In this document: positions 9,586 through 17,628 of the stretch, in pieces
How positions within the stretch are numbered: the first letter of the stretch is position 1
How the letters are laid out: the number at the start of each line of letters is the position of its first letter
Origin: Paenibacillus sp.
GTDB lineage: Bacteria > Bacillota > Bacilli > Paenibacillales > Paenibacillaceae
Assembly: GCA_023512345.1 (NCBI GenBank)
Contig: JAILZT010000003.1
Location: 1 to 64,000 of the forward strand
DNA length: 64,000 nt
Direction of reading: 5' to 3'
Program-made: the position numbers and the translations under genes
The notes under the pieces: generated by a model
Databases searched by the model: none
Told to the model about the DNA's origin: nothing
Seen by the model: only the letters and a program-made list of their open reading frames with translations

Positions 9586-9650
9586 TCAAATCCCACCCAA
9601 TAATCTATTTTTTTCTTCATTATAACATCAAAAATACCATTAAGTGGGGA

Positions 9651-9678
9651 TTGAAGCGTATATATATAAACGTATACT
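9651..9678 (+). promoter_or_regulatory. Predicted sigma-A-type promoter of manganese catalase
   Basis: TTGAAG and TATACT are separated by 16 bases, about 58 bases before the catalase start. The spacer contains the AT-rich repeat CGTATA twice. Confidence 0.5.
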
Positions 9679-9735
9679 TCTTTAGTTTCGGTGAACTCTA
9701 ACTGCAGAATTCTAAATTCACAGGAGGGGTTCTTA

Positions 9736-10611
9736 ATGTTCTACTACCAGGAGAAATTGATTAATGAAATCGTACCTGACCAGCCAGATCCAGCAGCGGC
9801 CAAAGCAATGCAAGAAATTTTGGGCGGTCATTTTGGTGAAATGCGTACGATGATGCAGTTTTCATTTCAAAGTGCTAATTTTCGCGGACCGGCAACGGAG
9901 TACCGTGATTTAATTAGAGGGATTTTCATAGAGGAAATCAGCCATGTTGAATTGGTACAAGCCACAATTAACCAGTTATTAGATAATTCCGGACAATCCT
10001 CACAATCGGACAATACCGGAAATCCTGCGCTTTCCAGCGCTGTCGGAGATGGACTAACTTATCATTACATCATTGGCGCCCAAAGCTCTCTGCCTGTTGA
10101 TTCTTCCGGGAATCCCTGGAACGGATCTTGGGTTTATGATCACGGTAATTTGGTGAGCAACCTAATGGATAACCTAGTCTTGGAAGCAACGGGAACCTTA
10201 CAGAAGTCACGTATTTATGAAATGAGTGCCAATAAAACACTTCGCGAAACACTCGCATTCTTGATGGTACGAGACAACGCTCACCAAAATGCTTATGCAA
10301 AAGCACTTGAGACCTTAGGTGTAAAATGGGGGAATGTTCTTCCTGTACCTGATTATGATCTAAAACAATATCCTGAATGCCGCAAATATATCGAACGAGG
10401 CTGGAATAACGTGCAATTCAATTTCAGGATGGACCCAACGAGAATCGGAGAGATCTTCCAAGGGGCTTCTCCTGGTCGGCATGGGGGAACTCTCTCCATA
10501 GTGCAACCCCCAGAAGGTTTCCCGGTGCCTGTAATGCCAGAAAGACCTATTGAACATAGTCCAGAAATCCCTGTAACAAGTAATGAAGCCGCATTTACAA
10601 ACCGTCTATAG
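9736..10611 (+). CDS. Manganese catalase
   Basis: This 291-residue protein should break down hydrogen peroxide with a dimanganese centre held in a four-helix bundle. The metal-binding glutamates and histidines are visible in EILGGHFGEMRTMMQF, FIEEISHVELVQ, VLEATGTLQKSRIYEMSA and RDNAHQNAYAKAL. The C-terminal tail of about 60 residues is proline-rich. The ATG at 9736 is chosen because AGGAGG lies eight bases before it; an in-frame ATG at 9691 has no such site. Related proteins occur in Bacillus as YdbD and the spore-coat CotJC. The gene stands alone with a promoter and a terminator. Confidence 0.93.
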   Translation: MFYYQEKLINEIVPDQPDPAAAKAMQEILGGHFGEMRTMMQFSFQSANFRGPATEYRDLIRGIFIEEISHVELVQATINQLLDNSGQSSQSDNTGNPALSSAVGDGLTYHYIIGAQSSLPVDSSGNPWNGSWVYDHGNLVSNLMDNLVLEATGTLQKSRIYEMSANKTLRETLAFLMVRDNAHQNAYAKALETLGVKWGNVLPVPDYDLKQYPECRKYIERGWNNVQFNFRMDPTRIGEIFQGASPGRHGGTLSIVQPPEGFPVPVMPERPIEHSPEIPVTSNEAAFTNRL

Positions 10612-10625
10612 ATTTCTGTGAATTA

Positions 10626-10668
10626 GGGCTTACCAGAGTCATTTAATTGACTTTGGAAGCCTTTTTTG
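10626..10668 (+). terminator. Intrinsic terminator after manganese catalase
   Basis: GGCTT-CCA-AGTC pairs with GACT-TGG-AGCC around an AT-rich loop and is followed by six T. Confidence 0.85.
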
Positions 10669-10697
10669 TGATTTATTTAATATATTTTTTATCATTT

Positions 10698-10726
10698 TTG
10701 AATACGCTTACCTCTAAAAGTATGCT
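10698..10726 (+). promoter_or_regulatory. Predicted promoter of the CBS-domain gene
   Basis: TTGAAT and TATGCT are separated by 17 bases, about 48 bases before the start codon. Confidence 0.5.
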
Positions 10727-10773
10727 TTAATAAAGTATCGCTATATAAATTCCACTGTAAAGGAGCTTATCAG

Positions 10774-11178
10774 ATGGAAATATCCTCTTTTTTGTTGCCC
10801 AAAGACCAGGTTGCTTATATCACCTCCTCATTCTCCATGCGGGAAGCTATGGAACAGTTGGAACAGCACCATTACACGGCAATCCCTATTATCGATGATG
10901 AGGGAAAATATGTAGGAACACTATCGGAAGGCGATCTTTTATGGAAACTGAAGAATACACCTGACCTTACCTTTGATAACATGGAGGGAGTTCCGGTGAG
11001 TGCAATTCAAAAGCATGTTCACAATGAGAGCGTCTTAATCAACGCACAAATGGAAGATATGCTGACGCTAGCTGCCGATCAAAATTTCGTTCCCGTTATC
11101 GAGACGGGTGGTGTTTTTATAGGCATCATTCGGCGTAAAGACATTATTGAATATTACACAAGAAATATTACCGATTAA
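10774..11178 (+). CDS. Tandem CBS-domain protein
   Basis: This 134-residue cytoplasmic protein consists almost entirely of two CBS motifs (about residues 15-60 and 78-130), which pair to bind adenine nucleotides. Visible marks are YTAIPIIDDEGKYVGTLSEGDLL in the first and FVPVIETGGVFIGIIRRKDIIEYY in the second. The length and plan resemble the cyclic-di-AMP receptor DarB (YkuL) of Bacillus subtilis, but the sequence is not close enough to assign that name. AAGGAG precedes the ATG. It probably acts as a nucleotide-sensing regulator; its partner is unknown. Confidence 0.85.
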   Translation: MEISSFLLPKDQVAYITSSFSMREAMEQLEQHHYTAIPIIDDEGKYVGTLSEGDLLWKLKNTPDLTFDNMEGVPVSAIQKHVHNESVLINAQMEDMLTLAADQNFVPVIETGGVFIGIIRRKDIIEYYTRNITD

Positions 11179-11236
11179 TAAAGAATAGAAAGAGTTTGGT
11201 ATAATAGAACCAAATCTTATAAGCGGGGTTCTATTT

Positions 11237-11983
11237 ATGATTTATGTAATCAAGTTTATCTACAGCTTCCTTCTTCCACCGGGTTTGTTCATAGTTCTGC
11301 TGTCGGGAATTTCTTTGTGGATTTTGAAACGAGAACGTAAACCAGCTTTGGTGCTTCTCGGGCTTACACTGGTAATATATTTGTCTTCAACTAGTTGGAT
11401 CGGCGGATTGCTTATCGGAAGTCTCGAACAGCAGTACCCACAGCCAAATGCCCCAAAGGGTGATATTATCGTAGTACTTGGGGGTGGAGCTACTTCAGGA
11501 ACTCCTGATTACGACGGCGAAGGTAATTTGTCGGGTTCAGCTGCCAACCGTCTGCTTATCGCAGCCAGACTACACCGAACTACTGGACTTCCAATACTCA
11601 TTTCCGGAGGAAAAGTATTCTCTGACACTGGGACCGAATCTGAGATTGCTAAGCGTCAGCTGCAAGCCCTTGGTATTCCTGCAAAAGATATCTTTGTAGA
11701 AAACCACTCTTTGAATACCGAACAAAACGCAAGCTTCACAGCGGAAATGTTAAAAAAATATGATTTTACTTCGCCAATTTTGGTCACCTCTGCTTTTCAT
11801 CTCCCGCGAGCTGTTATCGAGTTCAAAAAAACCGGGCTGCAAATACTGCCTTACCCTAGCGATTATTGGACCAGCAGACCGGAGAATCTGTATGCGGTGA
11901 AGCTCGTCCCCTCCTCCTCAGGACTTTCATTGACAGGAACAGCTCTGAAAGAATACCTCGGAATACTTGCCGCCAAATTTTAG
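11237..11983 (+). CDS. YdcF/SanA-like DUF218 membrane protein
   Basis: This 248-residue protein has two N-terminal membrane helices (about residues 5-25 and 33-55) and a DUF218 domain. Family marks are DIIVVLGGGA, AANRLLIAARLHR, PILISGGK, ENHSLNTEQNASFTAEML and PILVTSAFHLPRAV. Members such as SanA and ElyC act in envelope integrity or polysaccharide precursor steps in Gram-negatives, and the molecular function is unresolved. A TATAAT-like sequence lies near 11200 and GGGG near 11224. It is monocistronic and ends at a terminator shared with the convergent L25 gene. Confidence 0.87.
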   Translation: MIYVIKFIYSFLLPPGLFIVLLSGISLWILKRERKPALVLLGLTLVIYLSSTSWIGGLLIGSLEQQYPQPNAPKGDIIVVLGGGATSGTPDYDGEGNLSGSAANRLLIAARLHRTTGLPILISGGKVFSDTGTESEIAKRQLQALGIPAKDIFVENHSLNTEQNASFTAEMLKKYDFTSPILVTSAFHLPRAVIEFKKTGLQILPYPSDYWTSRPENLYAVKLVPSSSGLSLTGTALKEYLGILAAKF

Positions 11984-11995
11984 CCTAAAAAATAG

Positions 11996-12042
11996 AAAGC
12001 GTCCCATGTGCAGAAAGACTGCGATGATGGGACGCTTTTCTT
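11996..12042. terminator. Bidirectional terminator between the ydcF-like gene and the L25 gene
   Basis: AAAGCGTCCCAT (11996-12007) pairs exactly with ATGGGACGCTTT (12027-12038). A T run follows on the plus strand and an A run precedes it, so it can serve both convergent genes. Confidence 0.88.
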
Positions 12043-12081
12043 TTATTTATGTGGATACAAATATATTTTGTATGTTAATAA

Positions 12082-12666
12082 TTACGCTGTGGTGACTGCT
12101 GGAGCTTCTTCAACTTCATCATGCACAACTTTAATTTGAATCATAACTGTATTAGGATCCGTCAGCACTTCAATTCCATCCTGGAAGATCAAGTCTGAAA
12201 CTAGTAGTTGGTCGCCAGCATCAAGACCACTTATATCAACTTCCATTGAAGTCGGCAAAATATCAGGCATACAACGAACTTCTACTTCGTACAATTCTAC
12301 CTGCAGAACCCCACCGGATTTGATACCGATAGCTTCTCCTGCAAAATGGATCGTAACTTTGCTATCCATGCTGATATTCATGTTCACATGTTGAAAGTCG
12401 ATATGTCTAATTTTTCCTGACAATGAATCCTTTTGGATGTTTTGAACAACGATCGGCAGCATTTTTTCATCAGCAGTTTTGCCTTGAAGAATAGCGCGTG
12501 GGTTTTTTTTCAAAATATCCAGTAATTCTTTCTCATTCACTTCTAAATTCAAAGTATCTTTACCAATCCCATACAACACAGCGGGGATGCGTCCTTGTTG
12601 TCTAGCTTGATTCCGTTGGGACTTTGTTTCACCAGTGCGTTTGTTTAATTGAATAAATTTACTCAT
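12082..12666 (-). CDS. rplY: Ribosomal protein L25/general stress protein Ctc, first copy
   Basis: The product binds 5S rRNA in the large ribosomal subunit; in Bacillus the longer form, Ctc, is stress-related. It has an N-terminal L25 beta-barrel (about residues 1-92, with RNQARQQGRIPAVLYGIGKD and NPRAIL) and a C-terminal TL5-like domain (about 100-185, with KSGGVLQVELYEVEVRCMPDILP and DISGLDAGDQLLVSDL). At 194 residues it fits the Ctc/TL5 class. A promoter precedes it directly and the leader is short and unstructured. A second copy lies at 54245-54859. Confidence 0.93.
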   Translation of the reverse strand: MSKFIQLNKRTGETKSQRNQARQQGRIPAVLYGIGKDTLNLEVNEKELLDILKKNPRAILQGKTADEKMLPIVVQNIQKDSLSGKIRHIDFQHVNMNISMDSKVTIHFAGEAIGIKSGGVLQVELYEVEVRCMPDILPTSMEVDISGLDAGDQLLVSDLIFQDGIEVLTDPNTVMIQIKVVHDEVEEAPAVTTA

Positions 12667-12711
12667 TTTGTTGTTCCTGCTCTCTTTTGACCATAAATTC
12701 TTGTCACACCG

Positions 12712-12740
12712 ATTATAACATGACCATAGAATCTAGTCAA
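12712..12740 (-). promoter_or_regulatory. Predicted promoter of the first L25/Ctc gene
   Basis: Read on the minus strand, TTGACT and a perfect TATAAT are separated by 17 bases, giving a leader of about 40 bases. Confidence 0.7.
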
Positions 12741-12754
12741 ATCACCGTAACTTC

Positions 12755-13696
12755 TTATTCATATTCGCTAAAAGGATCAGGAATCTCAATATGATAGGCT
12801 TCTGCATCACTCACACCGACGGAGAGAATTGCCCTGCCGTCACCAAGGCGTACAAGTCCACCACTAAAAATAACATCGTTCAGGTCAGGTCGTTTACCGG
12901 GTCCAATCGGAAAGTCGCTTCTTGCTGCAATAATTTTTATGGGTGAGGTCTCAAAGGTTTCGGGGTTTAGTGAAAATACAATGGAGTAATAATGCTTATC
13001 ATCTAATCTATCAAAACAGGCGATATGACCCAGAACACCCACATTTCCATTGCTTAATAAATGAGCTTCATTCGCGCCTCCCCATTCTTCAGGAACAAAT
13101 TGATCTTGAAAGACTTCGGCTTCTATAAAAGTTTGTTCATTAAGTTCATCTAGTGAAGAGATAATCGTAAAACCAATCTTACCTCTGCCACCTCTCACTC
13201 CCTGAGGTCTTGTGAACACACCCACTCGTCCATCTGAAAGCTCAATTAAGCGGATATCCTTCATCGTACCGGGACCCGATGAAAAGTGACATAAAGAATC
13301 AATATTGAACCCACGATAGAATTGAGTGACCCAGGATATTATTTTCTCAGGATGCTCTGGATCCGTAATTACTTCAACACCACCAACAATTAATTCACCC
13401 TTAATAATGGAGTAGAACGGATCCTGCAGGTTATAAGTATGCGTATGTACACGAGGGCTCCAAACCTCATTCTCGCATGTAAAAAAGAAGACTTGAGAGA
13501 ACTCACTATCCCGTTCCTCAACTCTCCCTAAAAGTACTTCCTCCCCGTTATATCTGAACGGGGCTGTTATATTATATACATCTCGATTACCAACCCCAGT
13601 GAACCTTAGTTTCTCCACTCGGGTTGTACGGAGATTCGCATAAAATGTGTCTAGCAGTTGAGTACAGGTAAGCGTCTTAGTCAGATCCGTTCTCAT
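12755..13696 (-). CDS. DUF1861 protein, predicted five-bladed beta-propeller (GH130-like)
   Basis: This 313-residue cytoplasmic protein matches DUF1861, whose members appear related to the beta-propeller glycosidase/phosphorylase group (GH43/GH130 type). Propeller-like repeats are seen, such as FRYNGEEVLLGRVEERDSE, DIRLIELSDGRVGVFTRPQG, EEWGGANEAHLLSNGNVGVLGH and DVIFSGGLVRLGDGRAILSVGVSD. The product may cleave or phosphorolyse mannosides, but no catalytic residue can be fixed from sequence alone. AAGGAGG lies 7 bases before the ATG, and the start overlaps the end of the XRE gene by 20 bases, so the two are translated together. It is divergent from the GDP-mannose cluster, which supports a mannose-related role. 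Confidence 0.75.
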   Translation of the reverse strand: MRTDLTKTLTCTQLLDTFYANLRTTRVEKLRFTGVGNRDVYNITAPFRYNGEEVLLGRVEERDSEFSQVFFFTCENEVWSPRVHTHTYNLQDPFYSIIKGELIVGGVEVITDPEHPEKIISWVTQFYRGFNIDSLCHFSSGPGTMKDIRLIELSDGRVGVFTRPQGVRGGRGKIGFTIISSLDELNEQTFIEAEVFQDQFVPEEWGGANEAHLLSNGNVGVLGHIACFDRLDDKHYYSIVFSLNPETFETSPIKIIAARSDFPIGPGKRPDLNDVIFSGGLVRLGDGRAILSVGVSDAEAYHIEIPDPFSEYE

Positions 13697-13961
13697 CGCT
13701 GTCCTCCTTAGGGTTATTCGATTCAGTTAATGTCTCAACATCTTCTATATTATCTTCGATCCGAATTAACTCTCCAGGTTGGACATTAAAATATAGACAT
13801 AGTTTAAGAAGCAGGTCTCTAGGGTATTGTACCATCTCATCCTTATACATCCGACGGACGGAATCAAAGTGGTAATTCACATCTTTTGCAAGCTTACGAA
13901 TAGATAATTTAGGGTCGTGGTTCTCCATGACCTCACTCAGTTTGCTGCGTATGACTGGCAT
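13677..13961 (-). CDS. XRE/Cro-type HTH transcriptional regulator
   Basis: This 94-residue protein carries one Cro/C1-type helix-turn-helix (about residues 5-68). The recognisable core is LSIRKLAKDVNYHFDSVRRMYKDE followed by LLLKLCLYFNVQPGELI. The last 25 residues are acidic and probably disordered. It is the first gene of a two-gene unit with DUF1861 and faces the glycosyltransferase operon across 235 bases, so it may regulate both. AGGAGG stands 7 bases upstream of the ATG; the predicted promoter leaves only a very short leader. Confidence 0.85.
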   Translation of the reverse strand: MPVIRSKLSEVMENHDPKLSIRKLAKDVNYHFDSVRRMYKDEMVQYPRDLLLKLCLYFNVQPGELIRIEDNIEDVETLTESNNPKEDSDENGSD

Positions 13962-13979
13962 ACATACACCTCCTACAAC

Positions 13980-14008
13980 AATATATATGGTGAGTGATGG
14001 AGAGTCAA
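13980..14008 (-). promoter_or_regulatory. Predicted promoter of the XRE-DUF1861 unit
   Basis: On the minus strand TTGACT and TATATT are separated by 17 bases. The likely transcription start falls at or just before the Shine-Dalgarno sequence, so the leader would be only about 12 bases. Confidence 0.55.
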
Positions 14009-14013
14009 CAAAA

Positions 14014-14042
14014 TTGACAAGAAAAAATGGTCATGTTATAGT
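14014..14042 (+). promoter_or_regulatory. Predicted promoter of the glycosyltransferase-manC operon
   Basis: A consensus TTGACA and TATAGT are separated by 17 bases. The leader to the first ATG at 14197 would be about 148 bases and AT-rich. The promoter is back to back with that of the XRE gene, with the -35 boxes only 5 bases apart. Confidence 0.7.
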
Positions 14043-14196
14043 GGGAACAGGAAATAATTTGTAATAATTCTATTTTTAGAAAATAACTGCCCAATTTTTC
14101 ATAAAAATAACATACCCACTTTCTCATTAGAAAATAAAGACCTCTTTATTTTCTTTTTTTATTCCCAAAAATCCCAAACTAACATGGAGGCACATA

Positions 14197-15378
14197 ATGA
14201 AAAGTACACTCAGCAATCGAAATATCGTTTTTATGGGTACCAGTCTCCCGAGAGAATGTGGCATTGCAACGTTCACACAAGATTTATTAGACCAATTCGA
14301 ACACATTCGTGGCTTCAATAAACCTCGTATCATCGCCATTAACAATAATGATACCTATCATTATGGGGATCAAGTCCTAAGAGAAATTGATCAACATAAG
14401 CTTTCAGATTATATAGAAACAGCTGATTTTCTAAACAAGTCTAATGTAGATCTACTAGTTATTCAGCATGAATTCGGTATTTATGGCGGAGAAAGCGGGG
14501 AATATTTGATCCCATTCGTCGAAAAACTTAATATTCCATACATCGCTATTTTCCATACTGTATTAACACAACCGTCTTCCAAGCAGCAGCAAATTATTAC
14601 CCGAATTGCAGAACTAAGCGTTAAAGTCGTAACCATGGCACAGTCCACCGTTCAGGATTTGATCTCTATTTATGGAATTGAGGACACGAAAATTTCGTTC
14701 ATTCATCATGGCGTTCCTTATGTAGAGACAGAGTCCAGATCTAAGCTTAAAGAACAATACGGTTTTGCGGATCGAAAAATCTTATCCACTTTTGGCTTTT
14801 TGAGTCCAGGTAAAGGAATTGAATATAGCATTGAGGCTATGCAAGGGGTGGTCAAGCATCATCCGGATTGCCTATACATCATATGGGGTAAAACACATCC
14901 AGTCGTAAAAAAAGAAACAGGCGAGGTTTACAGACAGAAGCTGATGGATCTTGTAGAACAATTCGATTTAAAGCATAACGTATTATTCGTCGACAAGCTC
15001 TTAACGCAGGAGGAAGTTATTCAGTCTCTTGTGATGTCAGACATCTATATGACCCCCTATTTAGGCAAAGATCAAGCAGTAAGCGGCACATTGGCTTATG
15101 GAGTTGGTTATGGAAGAGTCATTGTTTCCACACCTTACCGATATGCTGAGGAAATGCTGTCAGAAGGCAGAGGGTTGCTCGCAAACTTCCGTGATTCTGC
15201 TTCTCTGGAAGCTTGCATCCTCCAGTTACTAGATAGCCCTTCATTAGTTAAAGAAATGGAAAAGCGCACACTTGAGCTAGGAAAAACAATGCTGTGGAGT
15301 GAAATCGTCAAAACTTATGCTGCAATGTTCCAAGAGCAAATTACGAGCTCAGAGTTAGCTAATAGGAGTGTGGTTTAA
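14197..15378 (+). CDS. Glycosyltransferase family 4 (GT-B fold)
   Basis: This 393-residue cytoplasmic enzyme should transfer a sugar from an activated donor. It has two Rossmann-like domains. The N-terminal half carries MGTSLPRECGIATFTQDLLDQF and VIQHEFGIYGG; the C-terminal half carries the donor-binding segment LSTFGFLSPGKGIEYSIEAM and the loop YMTPYLGKDQAVSGTLAYGVGYGRVIVST. GDP-mannose is the likely donor because the third gene of the operon makes it. TGGAGG lies 6 bases before the ATG. The stop overlaps the next start by one base (TAATG). The acceptor is unknown. Confidence 0.87.
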   Translation: MKSTLSNRNIVFMGTSLPRECGIATFTQDLLDQFEHIRGFNKPRIIAINNNDTYHYGDQVLREIDQHKLSDYIETADFLNKSNVDLLVIQHEFGIYGGESGEYLIPFVEKLNIPYIAIFHTVLTQPSSKQQQIITRIAELSVKVVTMAQSTVQDLISIYGIEDTKISFIHHGVPYVETESRSKLKEQYGFADRKILSTFGFLSPGKGIEYSIEAMQGVVKHHPDCLYIIWGKTHPVVKKETGEVYRQKLMDLVEQFDLKHNVLFVDKLLTQEEVIQSLVMSDIYMTPYLGKDQAVSGTLAYGVGYGRVIVSTPYRYAEEMLSEGRGLLANFRDSASLEACILQLLDSPSLVKEMEKRTLELGKTMLWSEIVKTYAAMFQEQITSSELANRSVV

Positions 15379-16484
15379 TGGAAGTCGTAACAAGAGTAAT
15401 GTTTAAGAACGATTACTTGCGCAGAATCACCGATGATACAGGAATATTTCAGCATACCAAGTTTGGAGTCCCTGATCGCTCGAAGGGCTATACCACCGAT
15501 GATAATGCTCGTGCATTAATCGCTGCAGTTCTAATGTATAACCATAACAAAGATTCAGCCACACTGGATCTAATTCACACCTATATAGCCTTTATACACC
15601 ATGCTCAGAATTCGAATGGCAACTTTAGAAATTTTATGGATTACAACCGTTCATTTATGGAAGATAGCGGCTCAGAGGATTGTCAGGGACGTACGTTGTG
15701 GGCCCTTGGGTTTGCACTTTCCCACTCCGCTTCTTTACCCGACAACCTGCTTAACACTTGCCGATATTTAATCAACCAGGCTTTACCTCATATTGAAGCA
15801 CTAGGTTCACCCCGTGCAGGAGCTTATGCCCTTATTGGCTTAAGTTACCTAATCGAGACACCAAATGCCTTGGACTATTCCTTTCCCTATCCGCACACAC
15901 CAAACACCGAGGAAGAGCAGGCATTTTTGCCGAGAGCATTCATTATGGATCTGATAGAAACGATTGCAGTTCGTCTGCATAATCAATACACGCTTAATAA
16001 AGGGGCAGGTTGGAATTGGTTCGAAGACAGCCTTACTTACGGGAACTCCATGCTTCCCTGGGCCCTTCTAAAAGCATTCCGCATTTCGAAAAATGTTGAT
16101 CTGAAAAATACGGGCAAAGAAAGTTTGGATTTCTTAGCTTCTCAGACGTTCTCTGTAGAAGGATACTATAAACCGATAGGCAGCCACGGATGGCTGCTGC
16201 GGGGTGGTAAAGCTGCTCCCTATGATGAACAGCCTATAGAAGCCTGTGAAATGCTTCTTGCATGTAAAGAAGCTGCGGTTATTCTTCAAGACACTTCTTA
16301 TCTTAAACAAGCAGCCCTATGCTATGAGTGGTATGTAGGTCATAATTCCTTGAAAATGTCTCTGATAGATCCGCAAACTGGAGCTTGTTATGATGGTATT
16401 CATAGTACAGGCCTTAACCTGAATCAAGGCTCTGAGAGCATTATTTCTTACTCTATCGCTCATCTGGTGACGCATCATGAATAA
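15378..16484 (+). CDS. (alpha/alpha)6-barrel carbohydrate-active protein, glycosyltransferase-associated
   Basis: This 368-residue protein is rich in paired helices and looks like a six-hairpin toroid of the kind seen in glycosidases and epimerases. Notable stretches are GYTTDDNARALIAAVLMYNH, EDSGSEDCQGRTLWALGFALSHS, GWNWFEDSLTYGNSMLPWALL and YDEQPIEACEMLLACKEA. The conserved acidic residues in TTDDN, FEDSLTY and DEQPIEA could form an active site; this is inference. Databases often call such proteins glycosyltransferase because they travel with GT4 genes. It has no signal peptide, so it acts inside the cell. It overlaps the upstream gene by one base and the downstream manC by eight. Confidence 0.72.
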   Translation: MEVVTRVMFKNDYLRRITDDTGIFQHTKFGVPDRSKGYTTDDNARALIAAVLMYNHNKDSATLDLIHTYIAFIHHAQNSNGNFRNFMDYNRSFMEDSGSEDCQGRTLWALGFALSHSASLPDNLLNTCRYLINQALPHIEALGSPRAGAYALIGLSYLIETPNALDYSFPYPHTPNTEEEQAFLPRAFIMDLIETIAVRLHNQYTLNKGAGWNWFEDSLTYGNSMLPWALLKAFRISKNVDLKNTGKESLDFLASQTFSVEGYYKPIGSHGWLLRGGKAAPYDEQPIEACEMLLACKEAAVILQDTSYLKQAALCYEWYVGHNSLKMSLIDPQTGACYDGIHSTGLNLNQGSESIISYSIAHLVTHHE

Positions 16485-17556
16485 ATTTGCAACGATTCTA
16501 GCAGGCGGAGGCGGAACACGCTTTTGGCCCCTTTCAAGACAAGAGGTTCCTAAGCAGCTACTAAATATAAGCGGTAACGATATTATGCTGAATGATACTA
16601 TTGAACGCTTCAAAGGCATTATCCCTCAAGAAAATACAGTTATTGTTACGAATCGTACTCAGGCGGTATTGCTGGAAAGTATTATGCATAGCAGCGTAAC
16701 AAAAAACAACATTTTGATTGAGCCCATTGCGCGAAACACCGCAGCAAGTATCCTTTTTGCAGCCCTATCGATTGAAAAATCTCATGGGGATTCCTTAATG
16801 GTTGTTTTACCCTCCGATCATCATATCACGGATGAGGATCAATTCCGGCTGACCTTGGATGAAGCCTGCACAGTCGCTATAGAGACCGATAAAATAGTAA
16901 CCATTGGTATTAAACCGATGTTCCCTTCAACCGGATATGGGTATATAGCGTTCGATAAGGAGCCTATCTCTGTAAGTCCTGTCGCTGTATATGACGTAGC
17001 AGAGTTCGTAGAAAAACCAAACTTCAAAAAAGCACAAGAATATCTTGCATCAGGCAATTATCTATGGAATAGCGGCATCTTCATTTGGAAAACATCTGTT
17101 ATTATTGATAACTTCAAACGATATCTTCCCCGGTTATATAAGTCAATGCTTCCTATTAGTGATGTTCTAGGTACGGATCAGGAAGAAGAAATGATTAATC
17201 AGATTTATCCGACGCTTCAGAGCATATCGATTGATTATGGCATCCTTGAGCGCTCTGATGAGGTTGTTGTTCTCTCCGGTCAATTTGGCTGGAATGATAT
17301 CGGCAGTTGGGATGCTCTTGGCGCGATCTTCCCACCGGATGAATCGGGGAACATCATTAAAGCCAATCATATAGGTATTGATACACGCAATTCGATTATA
17401 TATGGTAACGGTAGACTGATTACCACAATAGATGTTGATGGCTTTATCATCGCAGACACTGGTGATGCACTTCTAATCTGCCCTAAAGATAAAGCGCAAT
17501 CCGTTAAAGACATCGTGGATTTATTGAAGGAAAAAGGAATGACAGACTACATTTAA
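16477..17556 (+). CDS. manC: Mannose-1-phosphate guanylyltransferase
   Basis: The enzyme makes GDP-mannose from GTP and mannose-1-phosphate. The 359 residues show the nucleotidyltransferase signature GGGGTRFWPLSRQEVPKQLL at the N-terminus, then IEPIARNTAAS, the metal-binding PSDHHI, TGYGYI, FVEKPNF, NSGIFIWK and FGWNDIGSWDAL. The length fits the single-function form without the C-terminal isomerase domain found in longer ManC/AlgA proteins. The start overlaps the upstream stop by eight bases. It supplies donor sugar for the GT4 enzyme in the same operon. Confidence 0.92.
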   Translation: MNKFATILAGGGGTRFWPLSRQEVPKQLLNISGNDIMLNDTIERFKGIIPQENTVIVTNRTQAVLLESIMHSSVTKNNILIEPIARNTAASILFAALSIEKSHGDSLMVVLPSDHHITDEDQFRLTLDEACTVAIETDKIVTIGIKPMFPSTGYGYIAFDKEPISVSPVAVYDVAEFVEKPNFKKAQEYLASGNYLWNSGIFIWKTSVIIDNFKRYLPRLYKSMLPISDVLGTDQEEEMINQIYPTLQSISIDYGILERSDEVVVLSGQFGWNDIGSWDALGAIFPPDESGNIIKANHIGIDTRNSIIYGNGRLITTIDVDGFIIADTGDALLICPKDKAQSVKDIVDLLKEKGMTDYI

Positions 17557-17574
17557 AGAAGTAGTATTTTACAC

Positions 17575-17624
17575 AAAAAAGCAATAGGAAAAAGGGATTC
17601 CCTTTTTTCCTATTGCTTTTTTTC
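17575..17624. terminator. Bidirectional terminator between manC and the chemoreceptor
   Basis: GCAATAGGAAAAAGGG pairs with CCCTTTTTTCCTATTGC with a three-base loop. Flanking A and T runs allow use from both sides. Confidence 0.9.
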
Positions 17625-17628
17625 AGTA

